This document shows, piece by piece, positions 9,307-17,412 of a stretch of 64,000 nt of DNA. The stretch covers positions 62,001 through 126,000 of the forward strand of contig NZ_JABBGJ010000022.1 of the NCBI RefSeq assembly GCF_012927345.1. The letters are read 5' to 3'. Position numbers and translations under genes: made by a program. The notes under the pieces were generated by a model. It made no database searches and was not told the DNA's origin. It saw nothing but the letters and a program-made list of their open reading frames with translations. This DNA comes from Paraburkholderia polaris. GTDB lineage: Bacteria; Pseudomonadota; Gammaproteobacteria; Burkholderiales; Burkholderiaceae. Within the stretch, counting starts at the first letter, position 1. The number at the start of each line of letters is the position of its first letter.

Positions 9307-10499
9307 AGGCGCCATCAGTTTATTTGCACGCGCTCGGCATGATCAATGCGCTCGGCGGCGACCTCGATGCAATCGTCCCGGCGCTTGCCGCCGGTCACGC
9401 ACCCGGTATGGCGAACGCACATACGGGCATTGGCGAAGCGTTTGTCGGCAGCGTGCTCGCGCCGCTCGATCTGGCGCCGCCGGCCGCGCTCGCACGTTAC
9501 GACTGCCGTAATAACCGCTTGTTGCTGGCCGCGCTGACGCAGATCGCGCCTGCGGTCGAAGCGGCGCGTGAGCGTTACGGCGCGCATCGGATCGGCGTGG
9601 TGCTCGGCACCAGCACCTCGGGTATCGAAGCGGCCGAAGCCGCGTTCGTGTATCAGGCGCAAGCGGGCGACCTGCCCGCCAACTTCAACTACCGGCAGAT
9701 GGAGATCGGCACCGCTGCGCCGTTTGCCGCCGCCGCGCTCGGGGTGCAGGGCCCGGCCTTCACGATCTCGACCGCTTGCACCTCGAGCGCGAAGGCTTTC
9801 GCGTCGGCGCGCCGGCTGCTGCAATTACGACTGTGCGATGCGGTAGTGGTGGGTGGCGTCGATTCGCTGTGCGAGTTGACGGTGCAGGGTTTCGCATCGC
9901 TCGAATCGACCAGCGGCGTGCGTACCAATCCGATGAGCCGCAATCGCTGCGGGATCAACGTCGGCGAAGGCGCCGCCGTGTTCCTGATGAGCCGCGACGA
10001 AGCGGAAGTACGACTCGCGGGCGTCGGCGAATCGAGCGACGCGCATCACATTTCTTCACCGGACCCACAAGGTGTGGGCGGCGAGCTCGCATTGCACGCG
10101 GCGCTGGCCGATGCGGGCGTCGCATCGTCGGCGATCGGCTATGTGAATCTGCATGCCACCGCCACGCGCAAGAACGACGACATGGAAGCGAAGCTGATGG
10201 CGCGTGTGTTTCCCAACGGCGTGGCGACGAGCGGCACCAAGCCGCTGACCGGTCACCAACTCGGCGCGGCGGGCGTAACCGAACTCGCCTTCGCGTGGCT
10301 GACGCTGGCGCACGCGAATGGGTCGCAACCTGTGCCGCTGCCCCTTCATCTGTGGGACGGTGATGCCGATCCCGCGCTGCCGGTGCTGGATCTGATCGAA
10401 ACAGAACGCTTTCTGCCGCGCGGCGCTGGGCCACAGTACGTGATGAGCAATTCGTTTGCGTTCGGCGGCAGCAATGTCAGCCTGATCCTTGGACGGTGA
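9303..10499 (+). CDS. Beta-ketoacyl-ACP synthase (first of three)
   Basis: KAS of 398 residues with a full catalytic triad: Cys159 in STACTSS, His in NLHATATRKND (a variant of the usual HGTxTxxND) and His in KPLTGHQLGAAG. It therefore looks able to condense and not only to act as a chain-length factor. APE synthases use several KAS-like proteins, some of which pair as heterodimers; which role this one has cannot be read from sequence alone. The ATG overlaps the exporter stop (ATGA). Confidence 0.88.
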   Translation: MKAPSVYLHALGMINALGGDLDAIVPALAAGHAPGMANAHTGIGEAFVGSVLAPLDLAPPAALARYDCRNNRLLLAALTQIAPAVEAARERYGAHRIGVVLGTSTSGIEAAEAAFVYQAQAGDLPANFNYRQMEIGTAAPFAAAALGVQGPAFTISTACTSSAKAFASARRLLQLRLCDAVVVGGVDSLCELTVQGFASLESTSGVRTNPMSRNRCGINVGEGAAVFLMSRDEAEVRLAGVGESSDAHHISSPDPQGVGGELALHAALADAGVASSAIGYVNLHATATRKNDDMEAKLMARVFPNGVATSGTKPLTGHQLGAAGVTELAFAWLTLAHANGSQPVPLPLHLWDGDADPALPVLDLIETERFLPRGAGPQYVMSNSFAFGGSNVSLILGR

Positions 10500-10507
10500 C
10501 GCGCGCG

Positions 10508-10993
10508 ATGACCCAAACGCTCTCCACCCAGGAACTCGTCCTGCAACCGATCGAAGCGATCATCCCGCATCGCGGCACGATGCTGCTGATCGATGCCGTG
10601 AACACCTTCAGCGAAGAGGCGCTGAGCGCGCGAGCAACCGTACACGCCGACGCCTGGTATGCCGACGCCGACGGCGCGATGCCCGCATGGATCGGCATCG
10701 AGTTGATGGCGCAGACCATCGCGGCGCACGTCGCGCTGCTCGCCATGCGCGGCGGCGGCAGGGCGCGTCCCGGCGTGCTGCTCGGTTCGCGCAGCTATAA
10801 AGCTTTGCAAGCGTCGTTCGCGAGCGGCGCCCAGTTGCTGATCCACGCAGCAGAATTACTGCGTAGCGAAGAAGGCCATGGCGCCTACGAATGCACGATC
10901 CATCACGGCGACGTGTGTTGCGCCGAGGCGGTCATCAAGGTCTTTCAGCCGCGTGATTTTCAGTCATTCATCGAAGGGAGCTTCAGTTCATGA
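10508..10993 (+). CDS. 3-hydroxyacyl-ACP dehydratase, hotdog (ApeP-like)
   Basis: Protein of 161 residues with the FabA/FabZ-like start PIEAIIPHRGTMLLID (catalytic His in PHRG) and a hotdog helix around GIELMAQTIAAH. It would be the second dehydratase of the pathway beside the hotdog domain fused to the ligase, matching the ApeI/ApeP pair seen elsewhere. The start is uncertain: a GTG at 10496 overlaps the upstream stop as GTGA, in line with the other junctions, while ATG 10508 has no clear ribosome binding site. The gene overlaps the ketoreductase gene by 4 bp. Confidence 0.85.
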   Translation: MTQTLSTQELVLQPIEAIIPHRGTMLLIDAVNTFSEEALSARATVHADAWYADADGAMPAWIGIELMAQTIAAHVALLAMRGGGRARPGVLLGSRSYKALQASFASGAQLLIHAAELLRSEEGHGAYECTIHHGDVCCAEAVIKVFQPRDFQSFIEGSFSS

Positions 10994-11715
10994 GCCGGCG
11001 TGTACTCGTTACCGGCGCAAGCCGCGGCATCGGCCGTGCGATTGCGTATAAATTGGCCGCGGACGGCTTTGCGGTGTCCGTGCATTGCCGCACGGGGCGC
11101 ACCGAAGCCGAAGCAGTCGCAACGGGCATCGCCGCGCAAGGCGGCACGGCGCGCGTGCTGCAATTCGACGTGCGTGAGCGCGCTGTGTGCCGCGAAGTGC
11201 TCGAAGCGGACGTCGCGGCGAACGGCCCGTACTACGGCATCGTGTGCAGCGCGGGCGTGACCCGCGACGCCGCGTTCCCCGCGCTCACCGAAGAAGACTG
11301 GGACATCGTGATCGAAACCGGTCTCGATTCGTTCTACAACGTCGTCCATCCGTTGACCATGCCGATGGTGCGCGCGAAGAAGGGCGGGCGCATCGTCACG
11401 ATCGCGTCGGTCTCAGGTGTGATGGGCAATCGCGGCCAGGTCAACTACAGCGCGGCGAAGGCCGGCCTGATCGGCGCGAGCAAGGCGCTCGCCGTCGAAC
11501 TGGCGACGCGCAACATCACCGTCAATTGCGTGGCGCCGGGCTTGATCGAAACCGGCATGCTCGACGAGATGCCGCTCGAGCACGCATTGAAGACGGTGCC
11601 GATGAACCGCGTCGGCCAGCCTGCCGAAGTGGCGTCCGTGGTCAGCTTCCTGATGTCGGATGCGGCCTCGTACGTCACGCGTCAGGTGATCGGCGTCAAT
11701 GGTGGGATGGTGTGA
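10990..11715 (+). CDS. 3-oxoacyl-ACP reductase, FabG-like (ApeQ-like)
   Basis: Short-chain dehydrogenase of 241 residues with the cofactor motif TGASRGIG near residue 10, and the catalytic Tyr153 and Lys157 in NYSAAKAG; the end (VIGVNGGM) is typical of FabG. In this setting it reduces the 3-oxoacyl-ACP made by the ketosynthases before dehydration to a trans double bond. The start follows AGGGAG and overlaps the previous stop; the end forms a TGATG overlap with the next ketosynthase. Confidence 0.9.
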   Translation: MSRRVLVTGASRGIGRAIAYKLAADGFAVSVHCRTGRTEAEAVATGIAAQGGTARVLQFDVRERAVCREVLEADVAANGPYYGIVCSAGVTRDAAFPALTEEDWDIVIETGLDSFYNVVHPLTMPMVRAKKGGRIVTIASVSGVMGNRGQVNYSAAKAGLIGASKALAVELATRNITVNCVAPGLIETGMLDEMPLEHALKTVPMNRVGQPAEVASVVSFLMSDAASYVTRQVIGVNGGMV

Positions 11716-12941
11716 TGAAACGCGTCGTCATTACCGGCATGGGGGGCGTCACGGCGTTCGGTGACGCCTGGGACGAGATCGAAGCGCGCCTGAAGAGCGG
11801 CGTGAACGCGGTGCGTCGGATGCCCGAGTGGGATTACTTCGAGTCGCTGCATACGCGGCTCGCGTGTCCGTTGCCGGGGTTCACGATGCCCGCGCATTAT
11901 CCGCGCAAGAAAACCCGCTCGATGGGGCCGGTGTCGATGTATTCGGTGCGCGCGAGCGAACTGGCGCTCGCCGACGCGGGACTCGCCGATGACGTGCTCA
12001 TCAAGGACGGCCGCATGGGCGTCGCCTACGGTTCGTCGTCGGGCTCGGTGCAGCCGATTCGCGCGTTCGGCACGATGCTCGAAACCGGCTCGATGAGCGA
12101 CGTCACGTCGAACAGCTACGTGCAGATGATGCCGCACACCACGGCGGTCAACGTCAGCCTGTTCTGGGATCTGAAAGGGCGCATCATCCCGACCTCGTGC
12201 GCGTGCGCGTCGGGCAGTCAGGCGATCGGCTACGCGTATGAAGCCATCCAGACCGGCAAGCAGACGCTGATGCTGGCGGGCGGCGCGGAAGAAATGTCGG
12301 GCCCGGCGGTCGCCGTGTTCGACACGTTGTATGCGACCAGCACACGCAACGACGAGCCGCATCTCACGCCGCGTCCATTCGATGCCGCACGCGACGGCCT
12401 CGTGGTCGGCGAGGGCGCGGCGACGCTGGTGCTCGAAGAATATGAACATGCGGTGGCGCGCGGCGCGCGGATTCATGCGGAGATCGTCGGCTTCGGCTGC
12501 AATTCGGACGGCGCGCACATGACCCAGCCGACCGCCGAAACCATGGCGATTGCGATGCAGCTCGCACTCAAGGACGCGCAACTGCCGCCTGAAGCGATCG
12601 CCTATGTGAATGCGCACGGCACGTCGACGGACCGTGGCGACATCGCCGAAAGCCATGCGACCGCGCAGACCTTCGGCGCACGCATGCCGATCAGTTCGCT
12701 CAAGAGCTATGTCGGCCATACGCTCGGCGCGTGCGGTGCGCTGGAAGCGTGGTGGACCATCGAGATGATGAAGCGCAACTGGTATGCACCGACCTTGAAT
12801 CTGGAGAACGTCGATCCGGCCTGCGCGCCGCTCGATTACATCGTCGGCGCCGGCCGTGAGATCGACGCCGAACATGTGATGAGCAACAACTTCGCGTTCG
12901 GCGGCATCAACACGTCGCTGATTTTCAGGCGCGTTCGATGA
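11715..12941 (+). CDS. Beta-ketoacyl-ACP synthase II-like (second of three)
   Basis: KAS of 408 residues beginning VVITGMGGVTAFG. Catalytic residues are present: Cys164 in SCACASGSQAIG, His in NAHGTSTDRGD and His in KSYVGHTLGACG. It resembles FabF more closely than the first ketosynthase of the cluster does and is a candidate for the main elongating enzyme. It shares a TGATG junction with the ketoreductase gene and an ATGA junction with the third ketosynthase, which would favour equimolar synthesis of a KAS pair. Confidence 0.88.
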   Translation: MKRVVITGMGGVTAFGDAWDEIEARLKSGVNAVRRMPEWDYFESLHTRLACPLPGFTMPAHYPRKKTRSMGPVSMYSVRASELALADAGLADDVLIKDGRMGVAYGSSSGSVQPIRAFGTMLETGSMSDVTSNSYVQMMPHTTAVNVSLFWDLKGRIIPTSCACASGSQAIGYAYEAIQTGKQTLMLAGGAEEMSGPAVAVFDTLYATSTRNDEPHLTPRPFDAARDGLVVGEGAATLVLEEYEHAVARGARIHAEIVGFGCNSDGAHMTQPTAETMAIAMQLALKDAQLPPEAIAYVNAHGTSTDRGDIAESHATAQTFGARMPISSLKSYVGHTLGACGALEAWWTIEMMKRNWYAPTLNLENVDPACAPLDYIVGAGREIDAEHVMSNNFAFGGINTSLIFRRVR

Positions 12942-14191
12942 GCGTGGCGCTGCAACGCGTGGTCGTTACCGGCATGGGAATCGTGTCGTGCCTCGGCAAT
13001 ACGCTCGACGAAGTGTCCGCCGCGCTGCGCGCGGGCCGCTCGCGCATCGAGCGCATCGACGCGTGGCGTGAGCGCGGTTTCGGCTCGCAGGTGGCGGGCG
13101 TCGCATCGGTCGCGCAGGAGCCGCCGTTCGAGCGCAAGCTCGAGCGCTTCATGGGCGACACTGCGCGCTTTGCGTGCCACGCCGCGAAGAAAGCGATCGA
13201 CGATGCCGGTCTCGCTCCGGCCGCGTTGCGCTCGCCGCGCGCCGGTACGGTGATCGGCTCGGGCGTCGGCACGATGTCGAGTTACGACGTGGCGATGTCG
13301 ATTGCGAATGCCCGCGGCGTCGACAAAGCGCCGCCGTACACGGTTCCGCATGCGATGAGCAGCACCGCGTCGGCCAATGTCGCGCAAGTGTTCGGACTCG
13401 AGGGCGTGAGCTATTCGCCCTCGTCGGCGTGCACGACGTCGTCGCTCGCCATCGGCCAGGCGATGCAGCTGATCCAGACCGGCCGTCAGCAGATCGTGCT
13501 GGCCGGCGGGAGCGAGTCGCTGCACGACAACATGACGCTGATGTTCGACTCGATGGGGGCGCTGTCGCGCGGCTTCAACGACACGCCGCAACACGCTTCG
13601 CGTCCTTACGATACGGCGCGCGACGGCTTCGTGATCGCGTCGGGCGGCGGCGTGCTGGTGCTGGAATCGCTCGATCACGCGTTGGCGCGCGGCGCCCGTA
13701 TTTACGCCGAGCTGACCGGCTTCGGCGACTGCACCGACGCCGCGGGTATGGTCACGCCGCGTGCGGCCGGCATCGCGCGAGCGATGCGCGGCGCGCTCGG
13801 CGAAGCGGGCAAGCGTCCGGACTACATCAACACACACGCACCGTCGACGCCGCTTGGCGATGCCGAAGAACTGCGCGCATTAATTGACGTATTTGGCGAC
13901 GGATTCGGCGACGGGTTCGGCGGCGAAGTACCCGCATTCTCGTCGACCAAGGGCATGACCGGACATCCGCTCGGCGCATGCGGCGCACACGAAGCGATCT
14001 ACACGTTGCTGATGATGCGCGACGGTTTTATCGCGGGGACGGCAGGTATCGAGACGCCGGAGCCGGCCGTCGAGGGCATGCCGCTCGTGCGGACGACACG
14101 TGAGGCGCGCATCGGCACGGCGATGTCGATTTCATTCGGGTTTGGCGGCAGTTGCGCAAGCTTGATGTTTGAAGTGTGGCAGGGCGGTTGA
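12938..14191 (+). CDS. Beta-ketoacyl-ACP synthase-like protein (third of three)
   Basis: KAS-family protein of 417 residues. Cys165 (SSACTTSS), a His in the altered motif NTHAPSTPLGD (normally HGTxT) and a His in KGMTGHPLGACGAHE are all present. The HAPST change at the first histidine loop marks it as divergent and could mean a partner role, as in the KS/chain-length-factor pairs described for APE synthases, although the catalytic residues themselves are kept. It is the last gene of the overlapping operon; a 34-bp gap separates it from the lipoprotein gene downstream. Confidence 0.87.
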   Translation: MSVALQRVVVTGMGIVSCLGNTLDEVSAALRAGRSRIERIDAWRERGFGSQVAGVASVAQEPPFERKLERFMGDTARFACHAAKKAIDDAGLAPAALRSPRAGTVIGSGVGTMSSYDVAMSIANARGVDKAPPYTVPHAMSSTASANVAQVFGLEGVSYSPSSACTTSSLAIGQAMQLIQTGRQQIVLAGGSESLHDNMTLMFDSMGALSRGFNDTPQHASRPYDTARDGFVIASGGGVLVLESLDHALARGARIYAELTGFGDCTDAAGMVTPRAAGIARAMRGALGEAGKRPDYINTHAPSTPLGDAEELRALIDVFGDGFGDGFGGEVPAFSSTKGMTGHPLGACGAHEAIYTLLMMRDGFIAGTAGIETPEPAVEGMPLVRTTREARIGTAMSISFGFGGSCASLMFEVWQGG

Positions 14192-14225
14192 ACCGGCCGT
14201 CATTTAAAAAACGAGGGCAATAAAA

Positions 14226-14648
14226 ATGAAAAAACGCTTTGTACTGGGCGCGCTGGCAGTGGTGGTGCTGACGCAGGCGGGATGTGCCACGGACGTGAAA
14301 TCGGTGCCGCTCGCGGCGGCTGGCGGTCAGTCGCGTGGCGGCGTGCCGGTGTATTTCGGCGAGCAGAGCCACCCGGCGGTGACGGCCAAATTGGGCGATG
14401 TGTCCTATTCAGTGCGGATCGCGCGCAAGGTGTCGAGCCCGGACGACGCATGCCATGAAGCGCTTGCCGAAGCCGTGCAGAAGCTGCGCGCGGCAGCTCA
14501 CGAACGCAACGCAAATGCCGTGATCGACGTGTCGACGCGCTTCCATAGCACCAGGACCAACTCGACGACCGATTTCACCTGTGGCGTGAGCCCCAGCGCG
14601 GCAGCGGTTGCCGTGAGCGGCCAGCTCGTCGTGCTGGAAGCGAACTAA
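14226..14648 (+). CDS. Predicted lipoprotein, paralogue of the next gene
   Basis: Lipoprotein of 140 residues: signal peptide with lipobox LTQAGC (Cys near residue 20), then a small domain with YFGEQSHPAV, a conserved ACHEALAEA helix and a TDFTCG strand. The same layout recurs in the neighbouring 147-residue protein, so the two arose by duplication. Homologues are often annotated, without support, as excinuclease ATPase subunit. The function is not known; the position directly behind the APE operon suggests a periplasmic or outer-membrane accessory role. There is no obvious terminator between it and the ketosynthase gene. Confidence 0.7.
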   Translation: MKKRFVLGALAVVVLTQAGCATDVKSVPLAAAGGQSRGGVPVYFGEQSHPAVTAKLGDVSYSVRIARKVSSPDDACHEALAEAVQKLRAAAHERNANAVIDVSTRFHSTRTNSTTDFTCGVSPSAAAVAVSGQLVVLEAN

Positions 14649-14701
14649 CTCGAATCGAATCTGGAACTCATTAAAGCAACAACAATCACCAAGGAGTCTC
14701 A

Positions 14702-15145
14702 ATGAAACGCAATCTGCTGTTTGCCGCACTGTTCGCTTCGCTCGCCACGCTGAGCGCCACGCAGGCTTTTGCCCGCGACACGGTCGCCAACTATCCCGTC
14801 GCGCCGGCGCTGCAAAGCGAACCGGGCAAGGTCGGTGACGACGTCGCGCTGTATTTCGCGGGCCAGCCGCATCCGGCCGTGGTGAAAACGATGGGCGAAT
14901 TCGCGACCAACAAGAAGACCAACGCCTTCGGCAAGAGCGACCTGGAAGCGTGCCAGCACGTGTTCCTCTCGGCCGTGATCGAGTTGCAGGAGCGCGCGCG
15001 CAAGGAAGGCGGCAACGCGGTGATCAACATCAAGAGCAACTACAAGAACGAAGTGCGTGAGAGCGCGACGGAGTTCACGTGTGGTGCGGGTGCGGTGATT
15101 GCGGGTGTGGCACTGAAAGGCGATGTGGTGACGCTGCGCAAGTAA
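14702..15145 (+). CDS. Exported small protein, paralogue of the preceding lipoprotein
   Basis: Protein of 147 residues with a signal peptide ending at ATQAFA (cleavage near residue 22), but without a lipobox cysteine. The mature part repeats the features of the upstream lipoprotein: YFAGQPHPAVVKTMGEF, an Ala-rich helix starting with a conserved Cys (EACQHVF), NAVINIKS and EFTCGAGAV. The two conserved cysteines could form a disulfide in the periplasm. AAGGAG sits 7 bases before the ATG. Function unknown. Confidence 0.7.
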   Translation: MKRNLLFAALFASLATLSATQAFARDTVANYPVAPALQSEPGKVGDDVALYFAGQPHPAVVKTMGEFATNKKTNAFGKSDLEACQHVFLSAVIELQERARKEGGNAVINIKSNYKNEVRESATEFTCGAGAVIAGVALKGDVVTLRK

Positions 15146-15220
15146 GCACGCAATCAGTCGCCCAGGTAAGCAAGTAAGCGCACCAATCAGTGCGCCAATA
15201 AGCGCGCGTTGATGCAACAG

Positions 15221-15240
15221 GGCGGTGGTGCGCCACCGCC
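15221..15240. terminator. GC-rich hairpin between convergent units
   Basis: Perfect 8-bp inverted repeat (GGCGGTGG / CCACCGCC) with a 4-base loop, between the exported-protein gene and the 3' end of the methyltransferase gene on the other strand. It has only a short T-run, so termination activity is uncertain. Confidence 0.4.
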
Positions 15241-15250
15241 TTGGCAAGAT

Positions 15251-15979
15251 TTAGTCCGTCTTGGTCGCCGCGACATTGACAAGCGTCTCACGACGTTTGC
15301 CAGGCTGCGGGTGGGTCAGGCCGAGGCGTTCGAGCAGGCCGAAGTCTTTCGCGCGGCTCCACCAGAGATACGGCAGCGAGACGTTGTGCTGATCGAAGCG
15401 GAAACCGCCGTGGCGGATCATGTCGAGGTAGCCGTCGGCGCTTTTCTGCACGTGCATGGGATGACGGAACAGCAGCCGGATCACCCACGATTTGATGTAC
15501 GCGTCGGTGGATTCGGCGAACAGCAGGATGCCGCCCGGTTTGAGCACGCGGCGGAATTCGGCGAGCGCGCGGTCCTGCTCGACGAGATGGTGGAAGGTTT
15601 GATGGCAGAACACGATGTCGGCGCTGGCATCGGGCAGCGGCAGTTGCGCGCAGTCGCCTTGCAGCACTTCGATATCGGCGAGCTTGTCGCAGCAGGCGTG
15701 GGCTGCATTAGCGGCAAGCGTCAGCGATGGCTCGTGATAATCGACACCGACAATGCGGTGCGGCTTGAACGCGTCGGCGAGCAGGTGGAACGAAATGCCC
15801 TGCCCGCAGCCGACGTCAACGATGACCGGCGCGGCAGGCAAGGGCGCATCGATCAGGCGTTTGAGGTCGTTGATCGCGACCCGTAAAACATGATGTTCCC
15901 ATGTATAGGTACGCAGGAACCAGATCCCGAAGGCCGTTTCCGGCACGAAAGGCACACTGGATGTTTCGGATGGCGACAC
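15251..15979 (-). CDS. SAM-dependent methyltransferase
   Basis: Class I methyltransferase of 242 residues: motif I VIVDVGCGQGISFHLL, an acidic GVDYHEPS strand end and a QGDCAQLPLPDASAD block. The chosen start is GTG 15979, 6 bases behind GGGGAG; the only upstream ATG (16120) would overlap the divergent halogenase gene and encode a poorly plausible N-terminus. It transcribes away from the halogenase gene. APE clusters of other bacteria encode a methyltransferase that O-methylates the aryl head group, and this is the likely role. A C-terminal part with RLLFRHPMHVQ and WWSRAKDFGLLERLG may bind the substrate. Confidence 0.8.
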   Translation of the reverse strand: MSPSETSSVPFVPETAFGIWFLRTYTWEHHVLRVAINDLKRLIDAPLPAAPVIVDVGCGQGISFHLLADAFKPHRIVGVDYHEPSLTLAANAAHACCDKLADIEVLQGDCAQLPLPDASADIVFCHQTFHHLVEQDRALAEFRRVLKPGGILLFAESTDAYIKSWVIRLLFRHPMHVQKSADGYLDMIRHGGFRFDQHNVSLPYLWWSRAKDFGLLERLGLTHPQPGKRRETLVNVAATKTD

Positions 15980-16101
15980 GCTGGGCTCCCCCGACGGAAT
16001 ATTGTTCTTGCTGGGTGTTCTCGCTGAGATACGCGTAATTGTAACGAGAAGTAAGGATGCAGCGTATCGCTGTTCCAGGCAAGCAAACGATTGAGGCAAC
16101 C
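15980..16101. promoter_or_regulatory. Divergent promoter region, methyltransferase / halogenase
   Basis: Intergenic stretch of 122 bp between the divergent starts, somewhat richer in A/T than its flanks around 16010-16060. It must hold at least one promoter in each direction unless the halogenase start lies further downstream. No clear operator is seen. Confidence 0.4.
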
Positions 16102-17355
16102 TTGAGTACACATTCGTCAAAGCGCATGACCGTCGACGTAGGGATCATCGGCGCGGGTCCGGCAGGCGCGGTCGCAGCGGCGCTATTGCGCAAAGCAGGC
16201 CGCTCTGTGCTGGTGCTCGAGCGCCAGCATTTCCCGCGCTTCTCGATCGGCGAGAGTCTGCTGCCGCAAAGCATGGCCTACCTCGAAGAGGCGGGCATGC
16301 TGCAGGCGGTGGTCGAAGCCGGTTTCCAGTACAAGAACGGCGCGCATTTCGTTCACCGTGGCCAGTCGTCGGCGTTCGACTTCCGCGACAAGCATTCGCC
16401 GGGTTGGGGCACCACGTACCAGGTCGAGCGCGCGGTGTTCGACGACATTCTGATTCGCTGCGCGGCGGAGCAGGGCGCCGAGGTGCGCTTCGGCCATACG
16501 GTCCGCGCGATGCAGACGGGCGAGAGCGGCCACAAGCCGGTGCTCGACGTGATCGACGAAGCGGATAACGCCTATGAAGTGGAGGCGCACTTCGTATTTG
16601 ACGCAAGCGGATTCGGCCGCGTGCTGCCACGCTTGCTGAACCTTGAAGCGCCCACGCGCATGCCGACACGTGCCGCGATCTTCACGCATGTGCAGGACGG
16701 CATTCCGGCTGGCGCGACCGACCGCAACAAGATCTGCGTGGCGACGCACCCGGAGCGCCGCGACGTGTGGTTCTGGATGATTCCGCTGGCGGGCGGCCGT
16801 TCGTCGGTGGGTTGTGTCGCCGAGGCCAGTTTCCTCGATGTGCCGGAAGCGGAACGTGACGCGAAACTTCGCGCGTTGATCCAGCAGGAGCCGACACTCG
16901 GGCCGTTGATCGGCAAGGCGCCGTTTCTGATGCCGGTGCGCCACATCGGCGGCTACGCGGCGAATGTCGAGCGTTTGCATGGACCGGGCTATGCGTTGCT
17001 CGGCAATGCGGGCGAATTTCTCGATCCGGTGTTCTCGTCCGGTGTGACGATTGCGTTGCGCTCGGCGCATCTCGCGGTGCAGACCTTGAACCGGCAACTG
17101 GATGGCGAACAGGTCGATTGGTCAGCGGCTTACGACGTGCCGTTGCGCAAGGGGATCGATACGTTCCGCGCCTTTGTCGAACGCTGGTACACGGGCGAGC
17201 TGCAGGACATCATTTTCTATCCGGACCAGACGCCGTCGATTCGTCGCATGATCAGCGCGGTGCTGGCGGGTTACGCGTGGGATGAATCGAATCCCTACGT
17301 CGCCGATCCGGTGCGGCGACTGAATGCGTTGCATGATGTGTGTACGCATCGTTGA
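16102..17355 (+). CDS. Flavin-dependent halogenase-like oxidoreductase
   Basis: FAD protein of 417 residues. The dinucleotide motif GAGPAGA is at 17-23. The halogenase signature WxWxIP is present as WFWMIP at 223-228, and a lysine (Lys78, in GFQYKNGAHF) lies where phenolic halogenases carry the catalytic lysine; the FAD-binding block LLGNAGEFLDPVFSSGV follows. Plain hydroxylases of this superfamily lack WxWxIP. Natural xanthomonadins are brominated aryl polyenes, so halogenation of the aryl head is a reasonable role, though activity is not proven. The start is ambiguous: TTG 16102 follows GAGG by 5 bases, and ATGs exist at 16057 and 16126. Confidence 0.8.
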   Translation: MSTHSSKRMTVDVGIIGAGPAGAVAAALLRKAGRSVLVLERQHFPRFSIGESLLPQSMAYLEEAGMLQAVVEAGFQYKNGAHFVHRGQSSAFDFRDKHSPGWGTTYQVERAVFDDILIRCAAEQGAEVRFGHTVRAMQTGESGHKPVLDVIDEADNAYEVEAHFVFDASGFGRVLPRLLNLEAPTRMPTRAAIFTHVQDGIPAGATDRNKICVATHPERRDVWFWMIPLAGGRSSVGCVAEASFLDVPEAERDAKLRALIQQEPTLGPLIGKAPFLMPVRHIGGYAANVERLHGPGYALLGNAGEFLDPVFSSGVTIALRSAHLAVQTLNRQLDGEQVDWSAAYDVPLRKGIDTFRAFVERWYTGELQDIIFYPDQTPSIRRMISAVLAGYAWDESNPYVADPVRRLNALHDVCTHR

Positions 17356-17386
17356 GCGGCACATTGAACGGCATGAGCAAATAAAA

Positions 17387-17412
17387 GCGGCGCTTCATTC
17401 AAGAAGCGCCGC
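17387..17412 (-). terminator. Rho-independent terminator (minus strand)
   Basis: A 10-bp GC-rich stem (GCGGCGCTTC / GAAGCGCCGC) followed on the minus strand by TTTTATTT. It sits at the very end of the DUF3857 pseudogene and overlaps its stop codon. It may also limit leftward transcription into the halogenase gene. Confidence 0.7.
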
